From: Nostoc sp. PCC 7524 | GTDB taxonomy: Bacteria; Cyanobacteriota; Cyanobacteriia; Cyanobacteriales; Nostocaceae | Reading direction: 5' to 3' | Length of the DNA stretch: 64,000 bases | Assembly (NCBI RefSeq): GCF_000316645.1 | Contig: NC_019684.1 | Span: 62,001 to 126,000 of the forward strand | Shown here: positions 7,553 through 16,002 of the stretch, one piece after another | Position numbering within the stretch: the first letter of the stretch is position 1 | Layout of the letters: each line of letters begins with the position of its first letter | Position numbers and translations under genes: made by a program | Notes under the pieces: generated by a model | Database searches by the model: none | The model's input: the letters and a program-made list of their open reading frames with translations, nothing else | Told to the model about the DNA's origin: nothing

Positions 7553-9847
7553 ATGACACCGGATACACTAACGACCCCGGACAAAGTTTTATTGGATGGC
7601 AAAACCTTTATCCCCGCCGAGCAATTACCTCTTCCTGAATGGCCTTGTGTGGTAGGGGAAAGACCACAGCCTACTCTGACAGTTAAGGATGATGATCTAT
7701 TTTTGGTGACAGACACAATGGGGAACATCTCCGGCTGTTCCCTCCATGATGGTGGTAATCTCAGCATGGGTCTATTTTGCTGTGATACGCGCTTTCTCAG
7801 TCGTCTGGAGTTGCAAATTGATGGGCGATCGCCTGTACTCCTCAGTAGTACGGCGGAAAAGGGGTTTTCTGTGTCAGTTTTGTGTACTAACCCCAGAATC
7901 GATGAACGGATGAAACCTGATACTGTCGGGATTCGGCGGGAAATGGTACTCAATGGTGCATTATTTGAAGAAATCGAGGTGGCCAATTACAGTACCACTA
8001 CCATCAGTTTTGAACTCAGTATCAGCTTTGATGCCGATTTTGCGGATTTGTTTGAAGTCCGGGGTTATGACAGAGAAAAAAGAGGTAAGCTTTTACGCTT
8101 AGTAGAACCTATCGCTGAAGATGTAGCCGCTTTCCATCCTGATGGTGTCTCTCCTCTCCCAACTCAGCCTTCAGCAACCAAGAATGAGCTTTTGACCCTA
8201 GCCTATCAAGGTCTAGATGGCTTATTGATGGAATCCCGCATTCAGTTCCAGTATCGTCAACCAGACTATTTCAAGGGCTACACTGCGGTTTGGCGGCTAG
8301 AGTTGCCTTCTCATGGCACTCAGAAGTTGGGCTATCGGTTGAATATGTTAACCAATAACAACTCTAGTTCCAGTGTGAGTGCGGCTACCACTTTAGGACA
8401 AGCTAAAGCAGCTGAGATGATGGAAGAGCAACACTGGGTACAACAAATTACCAGTATTCGCTCAGATAAAAGCATTTTCAATCGTGTGATTGAACGCGCT
8501 GAACAGGATATGTATTTACTGCGCCAGTCTTTTGGTGAGAATAAGACTGTCTCGGCGGGTGTACCTTGGTTTTCTGCACTGTTTGGGCGAGATTCCTTAA
8601 TTACAGCTTCCCAAACCCTCATGCTCAACGCCGAAATTGCTAAAGAAACCTTGATGTTATTGGCAGCTTATCAAGGTCAGGTTGAGGATGAATGGCGGGA
8701 AGAAGAACCAGGGAAGATTTTACACGAGCTGCGCTTGGGGGAAATGGCTCGGTGTCAAGAAATTCCCCATACACCCTACTACGGCACAGTCGATGCTACT
8801 CCCCTGTGGCTAATGCTGTATGCTGAATACTACGCTTGGACTCATGATCACGAAACTCTAGAACAACTTTGGCCGAATGCACTAGCGGCGATGGACTGGA
8901 TTGATCGCAATCTACAAGCTACCGGTTATCTGACTTACTATCGCAAGTCGAAACGGGGTTTAGCTAACCAAGGTTGGAAAGATTCTGGCGATTGCATTGT
9001 AGACCGTAAGGGAGAATTAGCCAACGGCGCGATCGCTTTGAGTGAAGTCCAAGCTTACGTTTATGCAGCAAAGACACGTTTGGCAGATATTGCTAGAGTG
9101 AAGAAACGGCTTGACCTAGCCGAACGCTGGCAAGAAGATGCTAGAAGCCTCAAAGTTCGTTTCAATCGAGATTTTTGGATAGAAGACCAAGATTTCTGCG
9201 CTTTGGCTTTGGATGGTGACGGCAACCAGGTAGATAGTATTACTTCTAACCCTGGTCATTGCCTGCTTTTAGGACTTTTCACCCCAGAAAAAGCCTACAG
9301 TGTGGCGGAAAGGTTGCGCGCCCCTGATATGTTTAACGGTTGGGGTATTCGCACTTTGAGTGGTTTGTCGCCAGCTTACAACCCAATGGGTTATCACATT
9401 GGCTCGGTTTGGCCTCATGATAATGCTTTGATTGCTATGGGATTGCGATCGCTTGGTTTAATTGATCAAGCTTTGGAACTGTTCCAAGGTTTATTCGACA
9501 TGACGAGTCAGCAACCCTACCAACGTCCCCCAGAATTATTTTGCGGTTATGAACGCAATGGCGATCGCGCTCCGGTACAGTATCCTGTAGCTTGTACTCC
9601 CCAAGCTTGGGCAACTGGTAGCGTTTTCCAGCTACTACAAATGATTGTGAATTTAGTCCCAGATGCTCCCAATAACTGCTTGCGAATCATTGATCCTGTT
9701 TTACCAGAGTCCATTAATCGCCTGTCATTACACAATTTGCAAGTTGGTACTACGATTCTGGATTTAGAATTTGAGCGTTTTGGTAGCACTACAGCCTGTC
9801 GTGTAGCTAAAAAACGTGGCAATCTCCGTGTAGTAATTGAAGCGTAG
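7553..9847 (+). CDS. amylo-alpha-1,6-glucosidase / glycogen-debranching-type glycosidase
   Basis: A 764-residue cytoplasmic protein. The N-terminal 300 residues resemble the beta-sandwich found before bacterial GDE-type debranching enzymes (DDDLFLVTDTMGNI, LFCCDTRFLSRLELQIDG). The rest is an (alpha/alpha)6 barrel with VPWFSALFGRDSL, TVDATPLWLMLY, NQGWKDSGDCI, NPGHCLLLG, WGIRTLS and GSVWPHDNALIA, typical of the GDE_C/MGH1-like superfamily. It probably removes alpha-1,6 branches or trims glycogen-derived oligosaccharides; exact specificity cannot be read from sequence. The start is ATG 7553; an upstream TTG at 7496 would add 19 residues without family support. It stands alone, with no glycogen genes nearby. 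Confidence 0.85.
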   Translation: MTPDTLTTPDKVLLDGKTFIPAEQLPLPEWPCVVGERPQPTLTVKDDDLFLVTDTMGNISGCSLHDGGNLSMGLFCCDTRFLSRLELQIDGRSPVLLSSTAEKGFSVSVLCTNPRIDERMKPDTVGIRREMVLNGALFEEIEVANYSTTTISFELSISFDADFADLFEVRGYDREKRGKLLRLVEPIAEDVAAFHPDGVSPLPTQPSATKNELLTLAYQGLDGLLMESRIQFQYRQPDYFKGYTAVWRLELPSHGTQKLGYRLNMLTNNNSSSSVSAATTLGQAKAAEMMEEQHWVQQITSIRSDKSIFNRVIERAEQDMYLLRQSFGENKTVSAGVPWFSALFGRDSLITASQTLMLNAEIAKETLMLLAAYQGQVEDEWREEEPGKILHELRLGEMARCQEIPHTPYYGTVDATPLWLMLYAEYYAWTHDHETLEQLWPNALAAMDWIDRNLQATGYLTYYRKSKRGLANQGWKDSGDCIVDRKGELANGAIALSEVQAYVYAAKTRLADIARVKKRLDLAERWQEDARSLKVRFNRDFWIEDQDFCALALDGDGNQVDSITSNPGHCLLLGLFTPEKAYSVAERLRAPDMFNGWGIRTLSGLSPAYNPMGYHIGSVWPHDNALIAMGLRSLGLIDQALELFQGLFDMTSQQPYQRPPELFCGYERNGDRAPVQYPVACTPQAWATGSVFQLLQMIVNLVPDAPNNCLRIIDPVLPESINRLSLHNLQVGTTILDLEFERFGSTTACRVAKKRGNLRVVIEA

Positions 9848-9874
9848 AAAATAACCTAATTTGGGATTATGGAA

Positions 9875-9920
9875 ATAATCAAACTAAACTAAGTCTATAA
9901 ACTAAGTTTAGTTTGATTAT
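9875..9920. promoter_or_regulatory. 16-bp inverted repeat overlapping the antitoxin start codon
   Basis: The arms 9875-9890 and 9905-9920 are perfect reverse complements (ATAATCAAACTAAACT and its complement). After one mismatch a further 3 bp pair inside. The right arm runs into the antitoxin ATG at 9919. Phd/YefM antitoxins usually bind palindromes at their own promoter, so this is a strong autoregulatory operator candidate. As RNA it could also hide the start codon. Confidence 0.65.
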
Positions 9921-10164
9921 GAAAAATGTAAATATCCATGAAGCTAAAACTAATCTTTCAAAGCTGTTATCCCGTGTGGAACTAGGAGAAGAAATCATTA
10001 TTTCTAACCGAGGTGTTCCAATTGCCAAGTTAGTTCCATTTCATTCGCCATCAAATCGACGCAATAGTTTAGGGCTGGATCGAGGACGTTTTGTAGTACC
10101 AGAAGATTTCAACGCTCCCTTACCAGAAGAGATATTAACAGCATTTGAAGGTGGAGAAGAGTAA
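9919..10164 (+). CDS. Phd/YefM-family type II antitoxin
   Basis: An 81-residue antitoxin. MKNVNIHEAKTNLSKLL, then VELGEEIIISNRGVPIAKLVP, is the classic Phd/YefM DNA-binding N-terminal domain. The acidic C-terminal tail (PLPEEILTAFEGGEE) is the usual toxin-wrapping segment. ATG 9919 gives the family start; a TTG 6 bases upstream is in frame. No good Shine-Dalgarno precedes it and the start lies inside a palindrome. Such antitoxins normally pair with a PIN-domain VapC toxin encoded immediately downstream. Here only the first nine toxin codons survive, so this is an orphan antitoxin. Confidence 0.88.
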   Translation: MKNVNIHEAKTNLSKLLSRVELGEEIIISNRGVPIAKLVPFHSPSNRRNSLGLDRGRFVVPEDFNAPLPEEILTAFEGGEE

Positions 10165-10190
10165 AACTCTTGTTAGATACACAATGCTGG
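10164..10190 (+). pseudogene. VapC/PIN toxin stub after the antitoxin
   Basis: The codons read KLLLDTQCW, the start of many PIN-domain VapC toxins (first catalytic Asp included). They overlap the antitoxin stop by one base, the normal vapBC junction. The expected start position holds GTA instead of ATG/GTG, and after CW the frame becomes unrelated sequence. The toxin is therefore destroyed. Confidence 0.6.
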
Positions 10191-10225
10191 CAACAAATTA
10201 ACCTGCGTTGTACAGCCATTTTTAA

Positions 10226-10299
10226 TTGGATCAAAAAATCCCGAACAAGTTGCTCAAACAAATTCGGGATGCAATTCAATTCCAGCTTTTTGATCACAA
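10226..10299. repeat. nested inverted repeat after the toxin stub
   Basis: GATCAAAAA near 10229 pairs with TTTTTGATC near 10289, enclosing TCCCGAA / TTCGGGA. This nested hairpin replaces the body of the toxin gene and may mark the inserted or rearranged DNA. Confidence 0.4.
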
Positions 10300-10511
10300 A
10301 AAAGAAAAAAGTTATATATAGCTGTAGACAAGGCGATTAGGGCATGACTAAAAGCTCAAACTCATTCATGATATGGATTTTACTATTGCCTATTGCCTAT
10401 TGCCTTCTGCTATAAATTAAATCTTATGCTACAGCTTGTAAATTACAGCATATTGCAGGTAAATGAGATACAAGTTTTAAGAACAAAGCCATATACCAAG
10501 AGAGTTTTAAA

Positions 10512-10550
10512 CCTGTTTCCTGTCCCCTGTCCCCTGTCTCCTGTTTCCTG
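10512..10550. repeat. heptamer tandem repeat (CCTGTCC/CCTGTTT)
   Basis: Five or so degenerate 7-base units just downstream of the DUF2973 gene. Confidence 0.75.
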
Positions 10551-10556
10551 CTGTAT

Positions 10557-10886
10557 TTATGCTTCTTCTGTGTTTTCGCTTTTTTGTCCTGGGGAAGATT
10601 CATAAAGAGCATCTAGCTGTTGACGTGCATCTTCAACATTGATGGAACGCATTACTAACAGAGGCTCTTTGATCATTTTACCTGTGCTATCCAATAATTC
10701 TGGATGCGGTGTGAACTGTCTTGTGGTAGACGAATAGCCAAAATTCCCCTGATTCCCGAATTGCGAGTTTCTAGCTGGGTAATTTCGCTCACGCTCAAAG
10801 CTGAACATAATTAGGTTGCGAATTAAGTTAGCAACAGCTATAACCGCAAGAATCGTAAAAGCCAGAATGTAGAGTAGGTGTAACAT
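10557..10886 (-). CDS. DUF2973 family membrane-anchored small protein
   Basis: A 109-residue cyanobacterial protein of unknown function. The first 25 residues (MLHLLYILAFTILAVIAVANLI) form one transmembrane helix. The soluble part contains a Gln/Asn/Phe-rich linker and the conserved HPELLDSTGKMIKEPLLVMR region, followed by an acidic tail. The start is set at 10886 because GGAGGAAAAT lies immediately upstream; the longer in-frame start has no such signal. The neighbouring same-strand gene is DUF2605, a pairing I recall from other cyanobacteria, which suggests a shared, unknown role. Confidence 0.85.
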   Translation of the reverse strand: MLHLLYILAFTILAVIAVANLIRNLIMFSFERERNYPARNSQFGNQGNFGYSSTTRQFTPHPELLDSTGKMIKEPLLVMRSINVEDARQQLDALYESSPGQKSENTEEA

Positions 10887-11135
10887 AGGATTTTCCTCCA
10901 GGGGCAGCAAGTTTTAAAACCTTTTTATTTAAAGCTTTGTTTCGCCGATGTCATTACCATTGGCGAGAATAAATGCTCGGCACATTTGTTATGTGCCTAT
11001 GTCTATGATGAGAAATTTGTCAACAATTATTTAGTTTACAGTAGCATAAGATACATTATTTGTTAATAAAATTAATGTTAAGGATTTGGTTTGAGTGCTG
11101 TGAGTGACATATCTTCTAACTAATTTTTAGCTAGT

Positions 11136-11444
11136 CTATTGAGAACGAAAGCGAGCTGCCACCTGCCAACATTCTGTTACCAATTTATGCCAGGGCGTTA
11201 AGGTCGCCATATCAATCCCGACTTGTCCCTCAGTGGCATTAAATAGCATCTTTGCTGTATTGAGTTCTTCCTGGGCTTGCTGAATTCGCAGTAGCAGGTC
11301 TAATTGCTCTTGTTCGTCCATAAATGAGAGCCGTTCTGTTTCCAGAAAGTTACGCGATCGCGTAAACCAATACTGAAAATCATCTAACAACGGTTCTAAC
11401 ACCGTCTTGAGTAAATTAGCCTCCGGTAAGTTCGAGTCTCGCAT
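11136..11444 (-). CDS. DUF2605 family protein
   Basis: A roughly 102-residue soluble, helical protein of a cyanobacteria-specific family. The recognisable core is LLKTVLEPLLDDFQYWFTRSR, later LFNATEGQVGIDMATLTPWHKLVTECWQVAARFR. The start is uncertain: ATG 11444 gives the usual short N-terminus, while in-frame ATGs at 11474 and 11486 would add 10-14 residues. It lies about 250 bases upstream of the DUF2973 gene on the same strand. No biochemical function is known to me. Confidence 0.82.
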   Translation of the reverse strand: MRDSNLPEANLLKTVLEPLLDDFQYWFTRSRNFLETERLSFMDEQEQLDLLLRIQQAQEELNTAKMLFNATEGQVGIDMATLTPWHKLVTECWQVAARFRSQ

Positions 11445-11486
11445 AAATGAGAAGGAATCTTCTAATTTCTTCATTAAGATTAACAT

Positions 11487-11892
11487 TTTTTACAATTCTT
11501 TACATTATTTTCAGCTATTTCTGAAGAAAGATTTTTTTAAAGCAGTAACTCATACTACAATTATGTAATATATAGTGTGTATAGCAGCCCTCATATCCCA
11601 TGAAGAACCCAAAGGTATATCTGCATACATAAATGTATATTTTGAGAGATAGATAGATGTAGTCCCCCATAGCCTAAAATACTTATGTAACCTAATGTCT
11701 GCATCTTGAATGAGTCTGAAAATCTCGGAGTAGTAGATAGATCTTTAGCTAATCATCGGCATCACTCTACAGTCAGCAGAGGTACATTGAGCCAGGGTGA
11801 AAACGCACGCAGCAAGGCTATAACCCCGTGTTATATTTGGGTAGATTTTCCAGAACTTTAATTGATCAATTACTTTCGTAATCACTTCGCCA
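11487..11892. other. intergenic leader region upstream of thrS
   Basis: An AT-rich region between divergent genes with no recognisable gene, tRNA or T-box-like structure. It must contain the thrS promoter, but I could not place it with confidence. Confidence 0.5.
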
Positions 11893-13740
11893 ATGGTTCA
11901 GCAGCCAATGTCGTCCAATCAAGACTCTCATAATCAGCCAGCACAACCAGAAAAAATGTATTTACCGCGTACCAGCGAATCAGACACCTTAAAGAAGATT
12001 CGCCACACCGCTTCCCATGTGATGGCAATGGCAGTACAAAAGCTGTTTCCCAAGGCGCAAGTTACAATCGGCCCCTGGATTGAAAATGGATTCTATTATG
12101 ACTTTGATAGTCCAGAGCCATTTACTGACAAGGATCTCAAAGCCATCCAAAAAGAGATGGTGAAAATTATTAATCGCAAACTGCCAGTAGTGCGGGAAGA
12201 AGTCAGCCGGGAAGAAGCCGAACGCCGCATTCAGGAAATCAAGGAACCTTATAAATTAGAAATCCTGGCAGATATTAAAGAAGAACCGATCACGATTTAT
12301 CACCTAGGGGATGAGTGGTGGGACTTGTGCGCCGGGCCTCATGTGGAAAACACCAAAGAGTTAAACCCCAAAGCTCTTGAATTAGAAAGCGTGGCGGGTG
12401 CTTATTGGCGGGGAGATGAAACCAAAGCCCAATTGCAACGGATTTATGCCACCGCTTGGGAAACTCCGGAACAACTAGCCGAATACAAGCGGCGTAAGGA
12501 AGAAGCCCTACGGCGTGACCATCGTAAACTGGGTAAAGAACTGGGATTATTTATTTTCTCAGACCAAGTAGGGCCGGGTTTACCTTTGTGGACTCCCAAA
12601 GGTACTTTATTACGCAGTATCTTAGAAGATTTTCTCAAGCAAGAGCAGCTAAAACGCGGTTATTTACCTGTTGTTACGCCTCATATTGCCAGGGTGGATT
12701 TATTTAAAACTTCGGGACACTGGCAGAAATATAAAGAAGATATGTTTCCCCTGATGGCAGAGGATGAAGTAGCAGCAGCCCAAGAACAAGGTTTTGTTCT
12801 CAAGCCGATGAACTGCCCCTTCCACATCCAAATTTATAAAAGTGAGTTACGTTCTTATCGGGAACTACCGATGCGCTTGGCTGAGTTTGGAACTGTTTAC
12901 CGCTACGAACAATCAGGAGAATTAGGCGGTTTAACCAGAGTGCGTGGCTTTACCGTGGATGATTCTCACCTGTTTGTCACCCCAGAACAGTTAGACGATG
13001 AATTCTTGAATGTAGTGGATTTGATTTTGTCTGTGTTCAAGAGTCTGCAACTGAAGAACTTTAAAGCTAGACTCAGCTTCCGTGATCCGGCGAGTGATAA
13101 ATATATCGGTTCTGATGAAGTTTGGGACAAAGCCGAAGGTGCAATTCGCCGGGCGGTGCAAGAGTTGGGAATGGAACACTTTGAAGGCATTGGGGAAGCG
13201 GCGTTTTATGGGCCGAAACTCGACTTTATTTTCAGCGATGCCTTAGAAAGAGAATGGCAGTTGGGAACTGTACAGGTAGATTACAACTTACCAGAACGCT
13301 TTGATTTAGAGTACGTCGCTGAAGATGGTTCTCGCAAACGTCCGGTGATGATTCATCGTGCGCCTTTCGGTTCCCTAGAAAGGCTGATTGGGATCTTAAT
13401 TGAAGAATATGCGGGTGATTTCCCCTTATGGTTAGGACCAGTACAAGCCAGATTGTTACCTGTAGGTGAAGCGCAGCTAGATTTTACTAAAGATGTAGCG
13501 GCAAAGTTGCGGGCTGTGGGTATTCGCGCCGAAATTGACACCAGTGGCGATCGCTTGGGTAAACTCATCCGCAATGCAGAGAAAGAAAAAATACCAGTGA
13601 TGGCAGTAGTGGGAGCTAAAGAGGTTGAAACTAATAGCTTAAGCATCCGTACCCGTGCTTCAGGAGAGTTAGGAGCGATACCTGTAGATGAAGTGGTGCA
13701 GAAGATGAAGGATGCGATCGCCAACTTCGAGAACTTCTAA
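11893..13740 (+). CDS. thrS: threonyl-tRNA synthetase
   Basis: This 615-residue class II synthetase charges tRNA-Thr. The editing domain shows the paired His motif HTASHVMAMA and later WDLCAGPHVE, which together clear mischarged Ser. The catalytic core shows KPMNCPFH (zinc Cys), RYEQSGELGGLTRVRGF (motif 2) and HRAPFGSLERLIG (motif 3), followed by the anticodon-binding domain ending near IPVDEVVQKMKDAI. The protein enters the editing domain almost at once, so the N-terminal TGS domain of the E. coli enzyme (about 60 residues) is absent. It is a single gene with a 16-bp inverted-repeat hairpin just after its stop. Confidence 0.96.
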   Translation: MVQQPMSSNQDSHNQPAQPEKMYLPRTSESDTLKKIRHTASHVMAMAVQKLFPKAQVTIGPWIENGFYYDFDSPEPFTDKDLKAIQKEMVKIINRKLPVVREEVSREEAERRIQEIKEPYKLEILADIKEEPITIYHLGDEWWDLCAGPHVENTKELNPKALELESVAGAYWRGDETKAQLQRIYATAWETPEQLAEYKRRKEEALRRDHRKLGKELGLFIFSDQVGPGLPLWTPKGTLLRSILEDFLKQEQLKRGYLPVVTPHIARVDLFKTSGHWQKYKEDMFPLMAEDEVAAAQEQGFVLKPMNCPFHIQIYKSELRSYRELPMRLAEFGTVYRYEQSGELGGLTRVRGFTVDDSHLFVTPEQLDDEFLNVVDLILSVFKSLQLKNFKARLSFRDPASDKYIGSDEVWDKAEGAIRRAVQELGMEHFEGIGEAAFYGPKLDFIFSDALEREWQLGTVQVDYNLPERFDLEYVAEDGSRKRPVMIHRAPFGSLERLIGILIEEYAGDFPLWLGPVQARLLPVGEAQLDFTKDVAAKLRAVGIRAEIDTSGDRLGKLIRNAEKEKIPVMAVVGAKEVETNSLSIRTRASGELGAIPVDEVVQKMKDAIANFENF

Positions 13741-13749
13741 TAATGACTT

Positions 13750-13768
13750 GGCTGGGTAACACCCAGCC
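13750..13768. terminator. hairpin after thrS
   Basis: GGCTGGGT and ACCCAGCC form a perfect 8-bp stem with a 3-base loop 9 bases after the thrS stop. There is no T-run, so it is only a possible terminator or RNA 3' end. Confidence 0.45.
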
Positions 13769-13821
13769 GAGAGGTACAGAATCAATACCCTACCCAATGC
13801 CCCTTGAATTGGTACTAGATA

Positions 13822-14634
13822 TTAGGCTGGAATAACTGGAAACTGTAATTCTGTCACATAAGATTCATTGTTCTGCTCGTTACCACCAACGATATATACT
13901 TCACGGTTAGACCCGCTAATCTTGTAGCCATTGGCTTCAATCCAAGATACTAAAGTGGCGTAGGCTTGGCTCAGGGTGTCATAACTACCATGATGAATTA
14001 AACAAGCGATTTTCTCTATCCCAGGTAACTCGTAAACCTTGATTCTTTCATTACCTTTGACTAACCCAGCAATAGAAATTACGGCTTCTCCATCTACATC
14101 AGCATCTTTGTATTCTGGATCATGCCAAATCCCAGCATAATAATCACCAGGTTGGGCTTGTTGTTGTTGCAAATATTCGTGCAATTCATCATAAAGTCTG
14201 CCTATACTGGTGTAATTTGGCAAAATATCCCGTATAGATACAACTTGAATAGGTTCAGCTTTTTTGATTACAACTTCATAGTTGGGCATACTATTCTCCT
14301 GTTCAATTTGCTTGAGTCTTGCTTCTACTCGTGTGAGTCTTGCTTGTTCTGCTGCTACTAACTGCTGAATTTCCCCCTGCTTGAGTCGCAGCATTCCCCG
14401 AATTTGGGCTGGTGGTAAGTTATCATCTAGTAACTTGGCAATTTGCTCTAGAGAAAAACCCAAATCTTTGAAAGCTAAAATGCGATTCAGTTGTGGTAGT
14501 TGTTCAGCCGAGTAGTAGCGATAGCCTGTAAAATTGTCTACGTGTAGTGGTTTGAGCAGTCCCATTTGGTCGTAGAGACGTAATGCTTTCACACTCACTT
14601 GGCTAAGTTTGGAAAAATCTCCTATCTTCAGCAT
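13822..14634 (-). CDS. MerR-family regulator with GyrI-like effector domain
   Basis: A 270-residue transcription regulator of the BmrR/BltR type. Residues 1-70 are the MerR winged helix (MLKIGDFSKLSQVSVKALRLYDQMGLL, then GYRYYS). A coiled-coil dimer helix follows (RGMLRLKQGEIQQLV to EQEN). Residues about 120-270 form a GyrI-like small-molecule domain with VVSIRDILPNY, YYAGIWHD and VYELPGIEKIACLIHHGSY. The start at 14634 is fixed by its promoter: the longer reading frame would begin inside the -10/-35 region. It probably senses an organic ligand and activates its own gene. No efflux pump lies next to it. Confidence 0.88.
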   Translation of the reverse strand: MLKIGDFSKLSQVSVKALRLYDQMGLLKPLHVDNFTGYRYYSAEQLPQLNRILAFKDLGFSLEQIAKLLDDNLPPAQIRGMLRLKQGEIQQLVAAEQARLTRVEARLKQIEQENSMPNYEVVIKKAEPIQVVSIRDILPNYTSIGRLYDELHEYLQQQQAQPGDYYAGIWHDPEYKDADVDGEAVISIAGLVKGNERIKVYELPGIEKIACLIHHGSYDTLSQAYATLVSWIEANGYKISGSNREVYIVGGNEQNNESYVTELQFPVIPA

Positions 14635-14667
14635 CTTGATTTTTGCGTCAACTGTGTGACTCTCTAC

Positions 14668-14698
14668 AGTACACACCCTGCCGTAAGGGTAGAGTCAA
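14668..14698 (-). promoter_or_regulatory. MerR-type promoter with 19-bp spacer
   Basis: On the minus strand: TTGACT (-35, 14698-14693), a 19-bp spacer, then TGTACT (-10, 14673-14668). The spacer contains the inverted repeat ACCCT-N6-AGGGT. An over-long 19-bp spacer with a palindrome between the hexamers is the signature of MerR-activated promoters. It is 33 bases from the regulator ATG, so it is an autoregulatory promoter. Confidence 0.8.
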
Positions 14699-14781
14699 GA
14701 GGTGTTTGCTAGTATTGATAGCAAGATTGGCAAGCTGTGCTGAACTTCTACGACAGGCTGTCTATTGACAATTAAAGTCAA

Positions 14782-14796
14782 TTATAATTATTCTCA
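14782..14796. promoter_or_regulatory. Fur-box-like site upstream of the iron ABC permease
   Basis: TTATAATTATTCTCA matches the 7-1-7 Fur consensus TGATAATnATTATCA in 12 of 14 defined positions. It lies about 90 bases upstream of the permease ATG and about 85 bases beyond the divergent MerR promoter. Confidence 0.5.
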
Positions 14797-14883
14797 TTTA
14801 GGCACTTATCACCATTCCACGGGCATTACCTCAAGTAAAAAACTTGCGGTCATACATTCATCACTAGCAATCAAAATTCCTCC

Positions 14884-15921
14884 ATGAAACTTAAGCAGCG
14901 ATCGCAAAAAATGGTCAAGAGTGTCAACGCTGCTTCTAAAAATGAAGCACGAGTATTGTTAGCGACTGGGTTTTTAGTTGTCGTTCTCGTTTTGGCGATC
15001 GCTTTTTCCTTGTCTTTTGGTGCTGTCGCCATGACTCCGGAACAATTGTGGCAGGCGATTTGGCGACAGGGAGACCAACTGTATCAAACTATTCTTTGGG
15101 ATTTGCGCTTACCGAGAACTGTAGCGGCGATTTTGGTCGGTGCAGCCTTGGGAATGGCGGGTTCACTACTTCAGGGAATGTTACGCAATGGACTAGCTGA
15201 CCCGTTTTTACTCGGTATTTCTGCGGGTGCTGGTTTAGTGGCGATCGCCATGTTTAGTTTAGGTGTATTTATAGCTTGGATTCCTCTGGCAGCCTGGGTG
15301 GGCGGAGTCTTAACAACAATGCTTGTATACTTTTTATCCAGAACAGGGGATGGTGTTTCCGTTGAACGGCTGATTTTAGGTGGCGTGGCGGTAAGTTCGA
15401 TGTTTGGCGCGATTCAGTCGGTGCTACTTCTGTTAACGGAGGATGGACGGATACAGGCTGCCTTAAATTGGTTAATTGGTAGTTTAAATGGTCGGGGATG
15501 GTCTGAAGTCACCACAGCCGGATCTTATATTAGTGTCGCATTGGTGTTGGGATGTTTGTTAGCGCGATCGCTGAATTTATTAAGCTTGGGGGATGAGTTA
15601 GCGGTAAGTTTGGGGGTTTCGCTGACGCGATCGCGTATTTTAATTGGGGGAGTTGCGACACTATTAGCCGCCGGTGCAGTCAGTATTGGCGGTTTGATTG
15701 GTTTTGTCGGTTTAATCGTACCGCATGGTATTCGGTTACTGGTAGGCACAGATTACCGCGCCTTGTTACCACTTAGCGCATTGGGAGGCGCGTTAGTAAT
15801 GACTATTGCAGATTTACTATCCCGCTTGGGTGCTGTAGAACTTCCTGTGGGTTCAGTGACGGCTTTATTGGGTTCACCTGTATTTATTTGGTTGCTATAT
15901 CGTCGTAAAAATGGGATATAG
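14884..15921 (+). CDS. FecCD/BtuC-type ABC transporter permease
   Basis: A 345-residue inner-membrane permease for iron-chelate, heme or cobalamin import. About nine to ten hydrophobic helices are visible, with the family motifs LRLPRTVAAILVGAALGMAG, GMLRNGLADPFLLGISAGAGL and GGLIGFVGLIVPHGIRLLVG. The first 25 residues are basic and cytoplasmic. It is followed by the matching ATPase, a TonB-dependent receptor and a binding lipoprotein. Only one permease gene is present, so it probably forms a homodimer as BtuC does. A Fur-box-like site upstream suggests iron repression. Confidence 0.92.
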   Translation: MKLKQRSQKMVKSVNAASKNEARVLLATGFLVVVLVLAIAFSLSFGAVAMTPEQLWQAIWRQGDQLYQTILWDLRLPRTVAAILVGAALGMAGSLLQGMLRNGLADPFLLGISAGAGLVAIAMFSLGVFIAWIPLAAWVGGVLTTMLVYFLSRTGDGVSVERLILGGVAVSSMFGAIQSVLLLLTEDGRIQAALNWLIGSLNGRGWSEVTTAGSYISVALVLGCLLARSLNLLSLGDELAVSLGVSLTRSRILIGGVATLLAAGAVSIGGLIGFVGLIVPHGIRLLVGTDYRALLPLSALGGALVMTIADLLSRLGAVELPVGSVTALLGSPVFIWLLYRRKNGI

Positions 15922-15960
15922 GGAATTGGGCATTGGGCATGAATAGCTAGAACAAACAAA

Positions 15961-16002
15961 TGACTATTGACTATTGACTATTGACTATTGACTATTGACT
16001 AT
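15961..16002. repeat. heptamer tandem repeat (TTGACTA)
   Basis: About six copies of a 7-base unit (TGACTAT) fill the gap between permease and ATPase genes and run directly into the ATPase start codon, so no Shine-Dalgarno is visible there. Confidence 0.9.

Larger units (their letters stand above)
10165..10556. other. intergenic region with toxin stub and tandem repeats
   Basis: Apart from the toxin stub and nested hairpin it holds only short repeats (CTATTGC units near 10383-10405 and the heptamer run at 10512-10550). No intact gene was seen. Confidence 0.6.

Noticed and set aside
11487..11892. T-box or other riboswitch upstream of thrS
   Set aside because: No T-box consensus or specifier-loop-like structure could be found, and T-boxes are not expected in cyanobacteria.
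14635..14676. Longer start for the MerR regulator
   Set aside because: The extra codons overlap its own -10 and spacer region, so the transcript would begin downstream of that start.
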